Positions 1 to 5,735 of a stretch of DNA of 8,715 nucleotides are shown piece by piece (positions within the stretch are counted from its first letter, which is position 1; each line of letters begins with the position of its first letter). Position numbers and translations under genes: made by a program. The notes beneath the pieces were generated by a model. It worked only from the letters and a program-made list of their open reading frames with translations. It ran no database searches and had not been told where the DNA came from. The stretch is from JASFUX01 sp050050115 (lineage in GTDB: Bacteria; Pseudomonadota; Alphaproteobacteria; Caulobacterales; Maricaulaceae). The stretch is from NCBI GenBank assembly GCA_050050115.1, contig JASFUX010000150.1:1-8715 (forward strand). The letters run 5' to 3'.

Positions 1-470
1 AGGCGGACCAGCTCGAGCTGCTCGGCCGGCAGCTCGGCCATCGCCGCGGCGATCTCGGTTTCGCGCTCGCGGGTTTCGACCTCCACGTCGGCCGGGGTCT
101 CGGCCTGCGGCCAGAGGCTGGGGTCGTAAGGGTCGTAGTCGCTGCGCGCTTCCTTGCGCGCTGCGTCGATCCGGCGGTTGCGCGCGATCCGGAAGATCCA
201 GGTCGACGCCGACGCGCGGCGGCGGTCGTAGCTGCCGGCCTTGCGCCAGACCGCGACCATCACTTCCTGCATCATCTCCTCGGCTTCGGCCGCCCCGAGC
301 CGCATCCGCATCAGATAGCCCTTCACCCGGGGCGCGAAGAACGAGAACAGCTGCGAAAACGCCTCTCGGTCGCCCTGCGCCGCAACGGCTTCGAGCCAGT
401 CGGCGTGAGCCTCGGGCGAGCTGGGCTCGGGCGAGGTCGAGGCGGGCGGCTCGGCGGACGGCGGGGTCAA
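1..470 (-). CDS. ECF-type RNA polymerase sigma-70 factor, C-terminus cut by window edge
   Basis: Directs RNA polymerase to a specific promoter set; the regulon cannot be told from sequence. Counting from the chosen TTG start, residues 1-24 are a Pro/Ser-rich leader and WLEAVAAQGDREAF (about 25-38) opens region 2. Region 2 continues through FFAPRVKGYL, the EEMMQEVMVAVWRKA helix (about 64-78) and STWIFRIARNRRIDAARK (about 89-106), the typical core-binding and -10 recognition segment. An acidic linker (about 107-140) follows, and region 4 begins with AMAELPAEQLELVR at the window edge, so the helix-turn-helix is missing. There is no in-frame ATG. TTG at 470 gives MTPPSAEPPAS, but the frame is open upstream to a GTG at 617, which would add 49 residues. 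Neither start has a strong Shine-Dalgarno sequence. It is divergent from the IalB-family gene. No anti-sigma gene is visible; one could lie beyond position 1. Family call is firm, start is not. Confidence 0.9.
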   Translation of the reverse strand, partial: MTPPSAEPPASTSPEPSSPEAHADWLEAVAAQGDREAFSQLFSFFAPRVKGYLMRMRLGAAEAEEMMQEVMVAVWRKAGSYDRRRASASTWIFRIARNRRIDAARKEARSDYDPYDPSLWPQAETPADVEVETRERETEIAAAMAELPAEQLELVR

Positions 471-823
471 GACGGGGGCCTGAAAGGTTGCGTTAAGGAT
501 AGGGCGCGGCTGAGGCCGCGGGGCGACGGAAAAAGCGGGCCGGCGGTTGATCAACGCGCGGCCGAGGCCGGGAATCAAGCGCTCGGCGGCCCGTCCGGCA
601 AGCCCGCGACCGCTCACGTTTGGGTCATGCCGCCTCGTCTTGTCTGAAACCGGGAATACGCCGAGGATGCCATGGCGTCGCCAAGATTAGGGTCGATGTA
701 TCGGCCGTCGCGGCGCGCTTGGGTCAAAGTGCGCCGCGCTTTGACCAGAGCCCGGGCCCGCGTTTCGGCGCGATCCCTGCAGGCTCCTCTGCAATCGGTC
801 TCACGCAAGGGATCTTCGACATC
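471..823. other. Upstream region between divergent sigma factor and IalB-family genes
   Basis: About 350 bases without a convincing gene. Parts are open in several frames, as expected for GC-rich DNA, but none gives a recognisable protein. It could hold a 49-residue N-terminal extension of the sigma factor (GTG at 617). A TATCCT box on the minus strand (501-496) lies about 25 bases before the TTG start and could be a -10, but I find no good -35. A small hairpin, CGCGGC-TGAG-GCCGCG, sits at 505-520. The clearest structure is the dyad at 722-746, listed separately. Confidence 0.5.
722..746 (+). promoter_or_regulatory. Dyad GGTCAAAG-N9-CTTTGACC, possible operator upstream of IalB-family gene
   Basis: Perfect 8-bp inverted repeat (722-729 and 739-746) with a 9-base spacer that can itself pair further. 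The right arm contains TTGACC (741-746), a good match to a -35 box for the gene starting at 824, but no convincing -10 follows at 16-18 bases. A repressor or activator site overlapping a promoter is one reading; an RNA hairpin in a leader is another. No regulator is identified. Confidence 0.4.
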
Positions 824-1342
824 ATGCGGGCCAGCCTTCTTTCCTCGTCTCTCGTCCTTTCGCTCCTCGCTTCGGCCGCCGCGCAGGCGCAGACCGCAGG
901 CGAGGAGGTGCTGGTGTCCAGCCATCAGGACTGGGCGGTCTATACCCGCGATCTCGGCGAGGACTTCGTCTGCTACGCGGCGACTGAGCCGGTCGACGCC
1001 GCGCCGCGCTCGGGCGACCATGAAGACGTCGCCTTCCTGGTCGCGACCTGGAGATCCGGCGCCTCGGTCGAGCAGCCGATGATGTCGGCCGGCTATCAGC
1101 TGCGCCTTGGTGCGCCGATGTCGGTGCGTGTCGGCTCGGACCGCTTTCCGATGTTCGCCGACGAGTACGGCTACATCTATGTGCGCGAGGACGATGATCA
1201 GGCGCGGCTGGTGCGCGCGATGAAGCGCGGCTACTCGCTGCGCCTCGAAACGGTGACCTTCGAAGGCACTCAGACCACGTACGAATTCTCCCTGCGCGGC
1301 GTCACGGCGGCGATCGACGCAGCCAACGCGGCGTGTAGGTGA
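824..1342 (+). CDS. IalB-family (invasion-associated locus B) secreted protein
   Basis: 172-residue predicted periplasmic protein. Residues 1-22 form a signal peptide: MRAS, a Leu/Ser/Ala-rich core, then an AQA cleavage motif before QTAG. The mature part has the IalB-family pattern: QDWAVYTRD followed by C50 in FVCYAATEP, a central AFLVATWRS strand, a SVRVGSDRFPMF segment (about 100-111), AMKRGYSLRLE (about 132-141) and a C-terminal helix ending in AACR. C50 and C171 may form a disulphide, as inferred for relatives. Bartonella IalB is linked to host-cell invasion, but the family is widespread in free-living alphaproteobacteria and no such role should be assumed here. The ATG at 824 is chosen because it begins the signal peptide; AAGGGA lies about 11 bases upstream. 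The frame is open upstream to an ATG at 620, but that extension looks non-coding. Convergent with the DUF6065-like gene across the repeat at 1347-1516. Confidence 0.88.
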   Translation: MRASLLSSSLVLSLLASAAAQAQTAGEEVLVSSHQDWAVYTRDLGEDFVCYAATEPVDAAPRSGDHEDVAFLVATWRSGASVEQPMMSAGYQLRLGAPMSVRVGSDRFPMFADEYGYIYVREDDDQARLVRAMKRGYSLRLETVTFEGTQTTYEFSLRGVTAAIDAANAACR

Positions 1343-1346
1343 TTTT

Positions 1347-1516
1347 CCTCCCCCACGGGGGAGGTGGCCGGAGCAGACAAAGTCTGCGGAGGTCGGAGGG
1401 GGATTGCCTCGCGGCTAGAGAGTTGTCGCTGCGATCCGTGCGCAGCCCGTCAGATCGCCAGCCGCGAGGCAATCCCCCTCAGTCACGCTGCGCGTGACAG
1501 CTCCCCCGTGGGGGAG
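1347..1516. repeat. Composite REP-like palindromic element between convergent genes
   Basis: Two related units in inverted orientation. Outer arms are CTCCCCCACGGGGGAG at 1348-1363 and its exact reverse complement at 1501-1516; each arm is itself a hairpin. Inner arms are a perfect 21-bp inverted repeat (1396-1416 and 1460-1480) around a 43-base centre. Between outer and inner arms each side has a different small hairpin: GCAGAC-AAA-GTCTGC at 1373-1387 on the left and GTCACGC-TGC-GCGTGAC at 1482-1498 on the right. So the two units share their ends and differ in the middle. From memory, GGGGGAG-type palindromes with GGTGGC...CGGAGGGGG or GCTGTC...CTGAGGGGG middles recur between genes in alphaproteobacterial genomes. 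The position just after both stop codons suits a bidirectional terminator or mRNA-stabilising hairpin; no T-tract argues for a classical intrinsic terminator. Confidence 0.85.
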
Positions 1517-1534
1517 CAGAGCGGCGGGGACTCG

Positions 1535-2338
1535 TTACCCCTTCCTCTTCATCTTTACGCCTTCGCCCGCGAACATCTCCTGCGCGCGGCCCTGCGGGGC
1601 GAACTCGCTCAAACGCAGCTTGATGGCGTGGTCCTTGACCCCCGGCGCGCCGTCGGGGCGCTCGCCGCGGTAGTAGGCCTTCTGCCATTTCTCCGCGACC
1701 GCTGCGGCGTCCTTCTCCGACAGGCCTTTCAAGAACCCTGAGCGGCTTTGCCGCCAGAGGTCGTTCTGCGCCATGCGGTCGGCGTCGTCGTGGATCAGCC
1801 GCACCTCGGTCTCGACCTTCTCCAGCTGGCCGCGGCGGACCGGGAGGAGATGGGCGATCGGCTCGCCGGCCTCGAAGCGGACGTGGGTCTTCTCGCGGGT
1901 GAACAGCCAGTTCATCGTGAAGGTGTAAGGCGACCAGTCGGTCTCGATTACGCCCGTCAGCGGCGCGATCGCGTCCTTGGGCCGGTTGATCGGGCCGGAG
2001 ACCATGAGATTCCAGCCGGGCGAGGTCTTGAGCAGGAACGGCAGCTCGAAGGTCAGCACGCCCGAGCCGAAATGGCTGATCGCGCGGACATGCGCGGCGA
2101 TCGGCGCGCCCTCGGGATCGTCGAGGGTGATCGCGATGGCGTCCTTGCCCGTCTGTCCCGCCCAGAACGCCGAGAAGCCGACCGGATTGAGCACTTCCCA
2201 GCCGTGCGCGTTGGCGATGGTCAGCGGCAGGCAGCGGTAAGCGTAGCTGTCGGGCGTGGCGTCCATCCAGTCGCGCTTGGACGGCGCGGCGCGCAACGAC
2301 GGCGGATCGGAGGACAGCGGGTGGCAGGTGATCTTCAT
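1535..2338 (-). CDS. DUF6065-like protein of unknown function
   Basis: 267 residues, soluble, with no signal peptide or membrane segment. It resembles the DUF6065 family, as I recall it, over most of its length: an N-terminal MKITCHPL with RDWMDAT and YAYRCLPLTIANAHGWEVL (about 22-50), then ISHFGSGVLTFELPFLLKT and PGWNLMVSGPINRPKDAIAPLTGVIETDW (about 87-134), FTMNWLFTR (about 139-147) and a charged helical C-terminus ending in MKMKRKG-like basic residues. The many conserved Trp, Gly and Pro and the HGW and SGPINRPKD motifs suggest a compact beta-rich fold with a pocket, but no catalytic set is evident and I assign no function. Its ATG overlaps the stop of the GNAT gene by four bases (ATGA, 2335-2338), so translation is probably coupled and the two are co-transcribed. 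It ends 18 bases before the composite repeat. Confidence 0.82.
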   Translation of the reverse strand: MKITCHPLSSDPPSLRAAPSKRDWMDATPDSYAYRCLPLTIANAHGWEVLNPVGFSAFWAGQTGKDAIAITLDDPEGAPIAAHVRAISHFGSGVLTFELPFLLKTSPGWNLMVSGPINRPKDAIAPLTGVIETDWSPYTFTMNWLFTREKTHVRFEAGEPIAHLLPVRRGQLEKVETEVRLIHDDADRMAQNDLWRQSRSGFLKGLSEKDAAAVAEKWQKAYYRGERPDGAPGVKDHAIKLRLSEFAPQGRAQEMFAGEGVKMKRKG

Positions 2339-2889
2339 GCTTCAGCTCCGATGCGCTTGGCCATCAGGATGTCGTGCCGGCCAGGACCGGTTGAGTCGGG
2401 AATCACGCCGCACACCGTGAAGCCGCATCGTTGGTAGAACGCAAGCGGATGAACGCTGGTCGTCCTGACGCGCCCCAAGGCGACGAGAGGATCGGGGTAA
2501 AGATCGTGGCCGAAGATCGACGTGCCGCCGAACGCGTCGTCGCAGCCGAGCCACATCGAGGCGACGCCCGCGTCCGCCGCGTCGCGCTCGAGGCGTGCGA
2601 CAAGCGCCGATCCCACGCCGCGCCGCTGGGCCGGGGAATCGACCACCAAAGGGTGCAGCTCCCAAGCATGTTCCGAATGCACGATCGCGCCGATCCATCC
2701 GACGAGACGTCCGTCTTCCAGCGCCAGGGTCGCGCGCCGGTCGGCGCGGCTGAGGGCCTTCTCGACCGTAGGGGCGGCCGCTTCGATGTCTGGCCAAGCG
2801 GATGGGTCGTGCGCCAGCGCGTCGACGAGGATTCGCGTCGCCTCGCGTCTGTGGCGGTCGGGCGCGGCGCGAATGTCGACGAACTCCAT
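2335..2889 (-). CDS. GNAT-family N-acetyltransferase, AAC(6')-like
   Basis: 184 residues; a cytoplasmic acetyl-CoA-dependent acyltransferase by family. Visible motifs: ALEDGRLVGWIGAIV (about 56-70, beta 2-3), HPLVVDSPAQRRGVGSALV (79-97, motif A; Q88-R-R-G-V-G93 is the pyrophosphate loop), SMWLGCDDAFGGTS (111-124), then HPLAFYQRCGFTVCGVIPD (147-165) and GRHDILMAKRI (170-180). The combination of a GCDD..GGT segment, HP..FYQ and PD...G..DI.MAKR resembles the aminoglycoside 6'-N-acetyltransferase group and its uncharacterised environmental relatives. The substrate is not known and resistance should not be inferred. ATG at 2889 is preferred over the more distal start at 2949: it is preceded by a purine-rich GGGAGAG site, and the extra 20 residues are Arg-rich and lie in the divergent upstream DNA. 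It is the first gene of a coupled pair with the DUF6065-like gene. Confidence 0.88.
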   Translation of the reverse strand: MEFVDIRAAPDRHRREATRILVDALAHDPSAWPDIEAAAPTVEKALSRADRRATLALEDGRLVGWIGAIVHSEHAWELHPLVVDSPAQRRGVGSALVARLERDAADAGVASMWLGCDDAFGGTSIFGHDLYPDPLVALGRVRTTSVHPLAFYQRCGFTVCGVIPDSTGPGRHDILMAKRIGAEA

Positions 2890-2966
2890 GGACTCTCTCC
2901 CTGCGATGAGGCGCGTGCTAAAGTGCCGGCGTCGAAACCGACCGCGCAAGACGGAAGGAGCGCAAA
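2890..2966. promoter_or_regulatory. Divergent control region of GNAT/DUF6065 operon and methyltransferase
   Basis: This 77-bp gap separates two outward-facing genes and must hold the leader, and probably the promoter, of each. Ribosome sites are clear: GGGAGAG on the minus strand just before the GNAT ATG, and GGAAGGAG about seven bases before the methyltransferase GTG. A TAAAGT stretch around 2919-2924 could act as a -10 on the plus strand, without a good -35. Promoter positions are not resolved. Confidence 0.45.
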
Positions 2967-3803
2967 GTGGCGCGCAATCTCGAAACCGCCGTCGCCGCCC
3001 ACTATGCGACGGGTGATCTCTTCGGCGCGATCGTCGCCGCGCTCGAGGCCGCGGGCGCGGACCGCGACAACCTCCGGATCGAGGACATCGCGCCGGTCGA
3101 CGAGTTCCACACCGCGGGCCGGATCACCACCTTGCAAGCGCTGGAGATGACGCCGCTCACGGCCGACATGCATGTGCTCGACGCGGGCTGCGGCATCGGC
3201 GGGACGGCGCGCGCTGTGGCGACCGAGCGCGGCTGCCGCGTCACCGGCGTCGACCTGACTCCCGAGTTCGTCGACGTTGCCCGCCGGCTGACCGAGCTGA
3301 CCGGCCTGTCGGAGAAATGCCGCTTTGAGGTCGCCAGCGTGCTCGACATGCCGTTCGAAGCGGCGAGCTTCGACGCGGGTCTGACCTTCCACGTCGCGAT
3401 GAACATCGAGGACCGCGGCCGCTTCTACGCCGAGCTCGCCCGCGTGCTGAAGCCGGGCGCGCCGCTCTGCGTCTTCGACGTGACGAAAGGGCCGGCGGAA
3501 GGGATGCTCTATCCGGTCCCCTGGGCGGAGACCGAGGCGACGAGTTTCCTGAAGTCTACGGACGAAACCTGCGCGCTTCTCGAAGGCGCGGGGTTTGAGA
3601 TCACCCGGCGGAAATCCTTGCGCGACTTCGCGATCGGCTTTTTCGAAAAGGTCTTCGCGCGCGCCGCCGAAGCGGACGGTCCGCCGCCGGTCGGCCTGCA
3701 CCTGCTGACTGGCGCGAACAGCCCGGAGAAGTTCGCCAACTATCTGGCGGCGGTGAAGGCGGGTCAGATCGAGCCGGCGTTCGTGATCGGAAGGCGGGTT
3801 TAG
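2967..3803 (+). CDS. Class I SAM-dependent methyltransferase
   Basis: 278 residues, cytoplasmic. It has a helical N-terminal cap with HYATGDLFGAIVAALEAAG (12-30) and EDIAPVDEFHTAGR (39-52), then the Rossmann-fold SAM site: motif I VLDAGCGIGGTA (70-81), acidic motif II in TGVDLTPE (D96), a DMPFEAASFDAGLTFHV segment (127-143) and ARVLKPGAPLCVFDV (158-172). The C-terminal third (about 185-278) is probably the substrate-side region. The N-terminal EDIAPVDEFHTAGR plus motif I recalls small-molecule N-methyltransferases of the sarcosine/dimethylglycine and UbiE-like group, but the acceptor cannot be named. The start is GTG at 2967, supported by GGAAGGAG about seven bases upstream; no ATG fits the N-terminus. 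Divergent from the GNAT/DUF6065 pair with a 77-bp gap, so shared control is possible. Confidence 0.88.
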   Translation: MARNLETAVAAHYATGDLFGAIVAALEAAGADRDNLRIEDIAPVDEFHTAGRITTLQALEMTPLTADMHVLDAGCGIGGTARAVATERGCRVTGVDLTPEFVDVARRLTELTGLSEKCRFEVASVLDMPFEAASFDAGLTFHVAMNIEDRGRFYAELARVLKPGAPLCVFDVTKGPAEGMLYPVPWAETEATSFLKSTDETCALLEGAGFEITRRKSLRDFAIGFFEKVFARAAEADGPPPVGLHLLTGANSPEKFANYLAAVKAGQIEPAFVIGRRV

Positions 3804-3851
3804 AGACCTCGATACGAAACCCAACGACCACAAGCTCACATCTTCCGTTTG

Positions 3852-3868
3852 CTCGGGCTTGTCCCGAG
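3852..3868. repeat. Short palindrome CTCGGG-CTTGT-CCCGAG
   Basis: A 6-bp perfect hairpin with a 5-base loop in the 167-bp gap after the methyltransferase, about 50 bases past its stop. The CGGGCTTGTCCCG core looks like a palindromic unit I recall from intergenic DNA of many alphaproteobacteria. It could slow or end transcription of the methyltransferase, but there is no T-run after it. Confidence 0.45.
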
Positions 3869-3933
3869 GAGGATGATAAGCGGCTGGGCGGACCTTGAGG
3901 CGGGACACAGGCGATACGCCGTGCTGCCCCCGC

Positions 3934-3962
3934 GTGGCGAGCAGGGCGGAACGGTGTTATCT
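3934..3962 (+). promoter_or_regulatory. Candidate rlmN promoter GTGGCG-N17-TTATCT
   Basis: GTGGCG at 3934-3939 and TTATCT at 3957-3962 are exactly 17 bases apart and upstream of rlmN. The expected transcription start would fall at about 3969-3971, on or next to the ATG at 3971. No Shine-Dalgarno sequence precedes that ATG, so a leaderless transcript is possible. Both boxes are imperfect matches to the TTGACG/TATAAT type. Confidence 0.3.
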
Positions 3963-3970
3963 GAGCCCGC

Positions 3971-5113
3971 ATGGACCTGACGACCCAGCCACAGAGCGGC
4001 CTCGCCGCGACCGAGAAGCCCTCTTTGGCGGGCTTGACGCGCGCCGAGCTCAAGGACGCGCTGATCGCCCACGGGGTGGAGGAGCGCAAGGCGCGGATGC
4101 GCGCGAACCAGCTCTGGCGCTGGATCTATCACTTCGGCGTCGTCGATTTCGACGCGATGACCGACGTCGGCAAGGAGCTGCGCGCCTCATTGAAGGCCGC
4201 GTTCACGCTCGATCGGCCGGAGATCGTCGAGCGGATGGTCTCGACCGACGGCACGCGCAAGTATCTGATCCGCCTTGCCGGCGGGCCCGAGGTGGAGATG
4301 GTCTACATCCCCGACGTCGGCCGCTCGGGCGCCTTGTGCGTGTCCTCGCAGGTCGGCTGCACCTTGAACTGCACCTTCTGCCACACCGGCACGCAGCGGC
4401 TCGTCCGCAACCTGGCCGCCGCCGAGATCGTCGCCCAGGTGATGATCGCGCGCGACGATCTCGGCGAATGGCCGACCTCGAACGAGGACCGCAAGCTCAC
4501 CAACATCGTGTTCATGGGCATGGGCGAGCCGCTCTACAATCTCGATGAAGTGGTCAAGGCGATCGACGTGATCTCGGACGGCGAGGGGATCGCCATCGGC
4601 CGTCGTCGGATCACCGTTTCGACCAGCGGAATCGTGCCGAAGATGGCCGAGCTGGGCGAGCGCGCCCAGACCATGTTGGCGATCTCCCTGCACGCGACAA
4701 ACGACGACCTGCGAGATGTGCTGGTGCCGATCAACCGGAAATATCCGCTAGCGGAGCTCTTGGACGCCTGTCGCAGCTATCCAGGCGTCGGCAACGCCAA
4801 GCGGATCACGTTCGAGTACGTGATGCTCAAGGGCGTCAACGACACGGACGCCGAAGCGAAAGAGCTGGTGCGCCTGCTCGCCGGTATTCCGGCGAAGATC
4901 AACCTGATCCCGTTCAATCCCTGGCCGGGCGCGCCTTACGAATGCTCGGACTGGGACCGCATCGAAGCCTTCGCCGACATCGTCAATCGCGCCGGCTACG
5001 CCAGCCCGATCCGAACGCCGCGCGGGCGGGACATCTTTGCGGCGTGCGGGCAGCTCAAAAGCGCGAGCGTGAAGCGGCGAGCGAGCGAGGCGAGGGCGGC
5101 GCGGCCGTCCTAA
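3971..5113 (+). CDS. rlmN: Dual-specificity RNA methyltransferase RlmN (23S rRNA / tRNA adenine-C2)
   Basis: Radical-SAM enzyme that by family methylates C2 of A2503 in 23S rRNA and A37 of some tRNAs, supporting translational fidelity. 380 residues, the usual family length. An N-terminal RNA-binding domain (about 20-90; LTRAELKDAL, RANQLWRWIYHFG) leads into the radical-SAM barrel. The Fe-S motif CTLNCTFC has C130, C134 and C137; the preceding C123 in ALCVSSQVGC and C359 in FAACGQLKS correspond to the two functional cysteines C118 and C355 of E. coli RlmN. Also present are the SAM-site GMGEP (183-187), the STSGIVP strand (217-223), SLHATND (239-245) and the NLIPFNPWPG segment (311-320). All key residues are there. 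The ATG at 3971 has no clear Shine-Dalgarno sequence. The C-terminus (about 365-380) is a basic tail. Likely single-gene unit: 167 bp follow the methyltransferase and 176 bp precede the ABM gene. Confidence 0.97.
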   Translation: MDLTTQPQSGLAATEKPSLAGLTRAELKDALIAHGVEERKARMRANQLWRWIYHFGVVDFDAMTDVGKELRASLKAAFTLDRPEIVERMVSTDGTRKYLIRLAGGPEVEMVYIPDVGRSGALCVSSQVGCTLNCTFCHTGTQRLVRNLAAAEIVAQVMIARDDLGEWPTSNEDRKLTNIVFMGMGEPLYNLDEVVKAIDVISDGEGIAIGRRRITVSTSGIVPKMAELGERAQTMLAISLHATNDDLRDVLVPINRKYPLAELLDACRSYPGVGNAKRITFEYVMLKGVNDTDAEAKELVRLLAGIPAKINLIPFNPWPGAPYECSDWDRIEAFADIVNRAGYASPIRTPRGRDIFAACGQLKSASVKRRASEARAARPS

Positions 5114-5289
5114 AGCGTCGCTCGAAATCCTGACGCGTATGGCCCGAGCCTGGTCCGGCGTACTGCTCTTGGTGTTGAAAACAGGACAAACGCTACGGGC
5201 GCGCGCCGCGTCCGCGCACCGGCGGAGTGGAGCCCGCCTGCGAACGGGTTTAGAGCTTCCACAAGGCAAGACCAGCGCGGACCCCCGGC
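5114..5289. other. Intergenic region between rlmN and ABM-fold gene
   Basis: 176 bp without a supported gene. It begins with a weak hairpin, GCGTC-N12-GACGC (about 5115-5136), just after the rlmN stop. An 8-bp inverted repeat, GTCCGCGC at 5210-5217 and GCGCGGAC at 5275-5282, has its second arm ending eight bases before the ABM start codon, where pairing could hide the initiation region. Neither has a T-run, and neither is strong enough to call. Confidence 0.3.
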
Positions 5290-5595
5290 ATGACCCACGT
5301 CGTCCTCTACCGCTTCGACATCAAGCCCGACAAGGAGGCGGACTTCGTCGCCGCCTGGGCGCGGCTGACTGACGTGATCCGGCAGGAGCACGGCACCTTC
5401 GGCTCGCGCCTGCACCGGTCGGCCGACGGGACCTACCTCGCTTACGCCCGCTGGCCGTCGCGCGAGGCTTTCGACCTCGCCGAGGAGAAGCCGGTCAAAT
5501 CCGCCGCCCGCGCGCTGATGGCCTCGACCATCTCCCACCGCTATCCGCCCGAGCACCTCGAGATCGTCGAGGATCGGCTGGTCGAAGGGGGCTAG
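5290..5595 (+). CDS. Antibiotic biosynthesis monooxygenase (ABM) fold protein
   Basis: 101 residues forming one ferredoxin-like alpha/beta ABM domain. It opens with THVVLYRFDIKPDKEADFVAAWARLTDVI (2-30), the typical first strand and helix, continues with GTFGSRLHRSADGTYLAYARWPSREAFDLAE (35-65) with the characteristic ARWPS..AF turn, and closes with a C-terminal strand HLEIVEDRLVE (89-99). Family members act as cofactor-free quinone-forming monooxygenases, haem-degrading enzymes or simply dimeric ligand-binding proteins. No residue here decides which, so the name denotes fold rather than proven antibiotic chemistry. The ATG at 5290 has a poor ribosome site (GGACCCCCGGC before it) but matches the domain start exactly. 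Same strand as rlmN but 176 bp away; convergent with the TonB-dependent receptor gene. Confidence 0.82.
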   Translation: MTHVVLYRFDIKPDKEADFVAAWARLTDVIRQEHGTFGSRLHRSADGTYLAYARWPSREAFDLAEEKPVKSAARALMASTISHRYPPEHLEIVEDRLVEGG

Positions 5596-5670
5596 GGCGG
5601 CGCGCCAAGAGCGCTCGCTCGCGAGACCCGTTGGTCGCCCTCTTGTCTGCGCACACGTGACTTCGTTCGT

Positions 5671-5709
5671 ACAAAGGAAAAGGGCCGCCGCGGTGTTCGC
5701 GGCGGCCCT
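5671..5709 (-). terminator. Rho-independent terminator of the TonB-dependent receptor gene
   Basis: A perfect 12-bp GC-rich stem (5681-5692 with 5698-5709, loop of 5 bases) lies 27 bases after the receptor stop codon. Read on the minus strand, the stem is followed by TTTTCCTTTG, the expected U-rich tail. On the plus strand no T-run follows, so it acts mainly for the receptor transcript rather than the convergent ABM gene. Confidence 0.9.
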
Positions 5710-5735
5710 CAAGGCAGGTGATGTGTTCGGGCGTC

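Noticed and set aside
620..726. Direct repeats TTGGGTCA at 620-627 and 719-726
   Set aside because: Eight bases, about 99 apart, with no further symmetry; chance is a sufficient explanation.
620..823. 68-residue N-terminal extension of the IalB-family protein
   Set aside because: It would bury the signal peptide in mid-protein and run across the dyad; the residues match nothing.
1347..1516. Reading the palindromic region as a CRISPR array or insertion-sequence end pair
   Set aside because: There are no regularly spaced direct repeats and no transposase; the central 43 bases carry no gene. A REP-like composite fits better.
1748..2437. 229-residue plus-strand open frame
   Set aside because: Antisense to the DUF6065-like gene, which has clear family motifs and is translationally coupled to its neighbour.
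2335..2889. Calling the GNAT gene an aminoglycoside resistance gene
   Set aside because: Motif resemblance to the AAC(6') group is not evidence of substrate. There is no mobile element or resistance context, and it is coupled to a DUF6065 gene.
2403..3908. 501-residue open frame on the minus strand
   Set aside because: It runs antisense to the methyltransferase and then overlaps the GNAT gene in another frame. Its composition is Arg/Ala/Asp-rich low complexity, typical of GC-rich shadow frames, and it has no recognisable domain.
5139..5372. 77-residue plus-strand frame starting MARAWSGVLLLVLKTG
   Set aside because: The hydrophobic start looks like a small secreted peptide, but it runs far into the ABM gene in another frame and turns Arg-rich, so a shadow is more likely.
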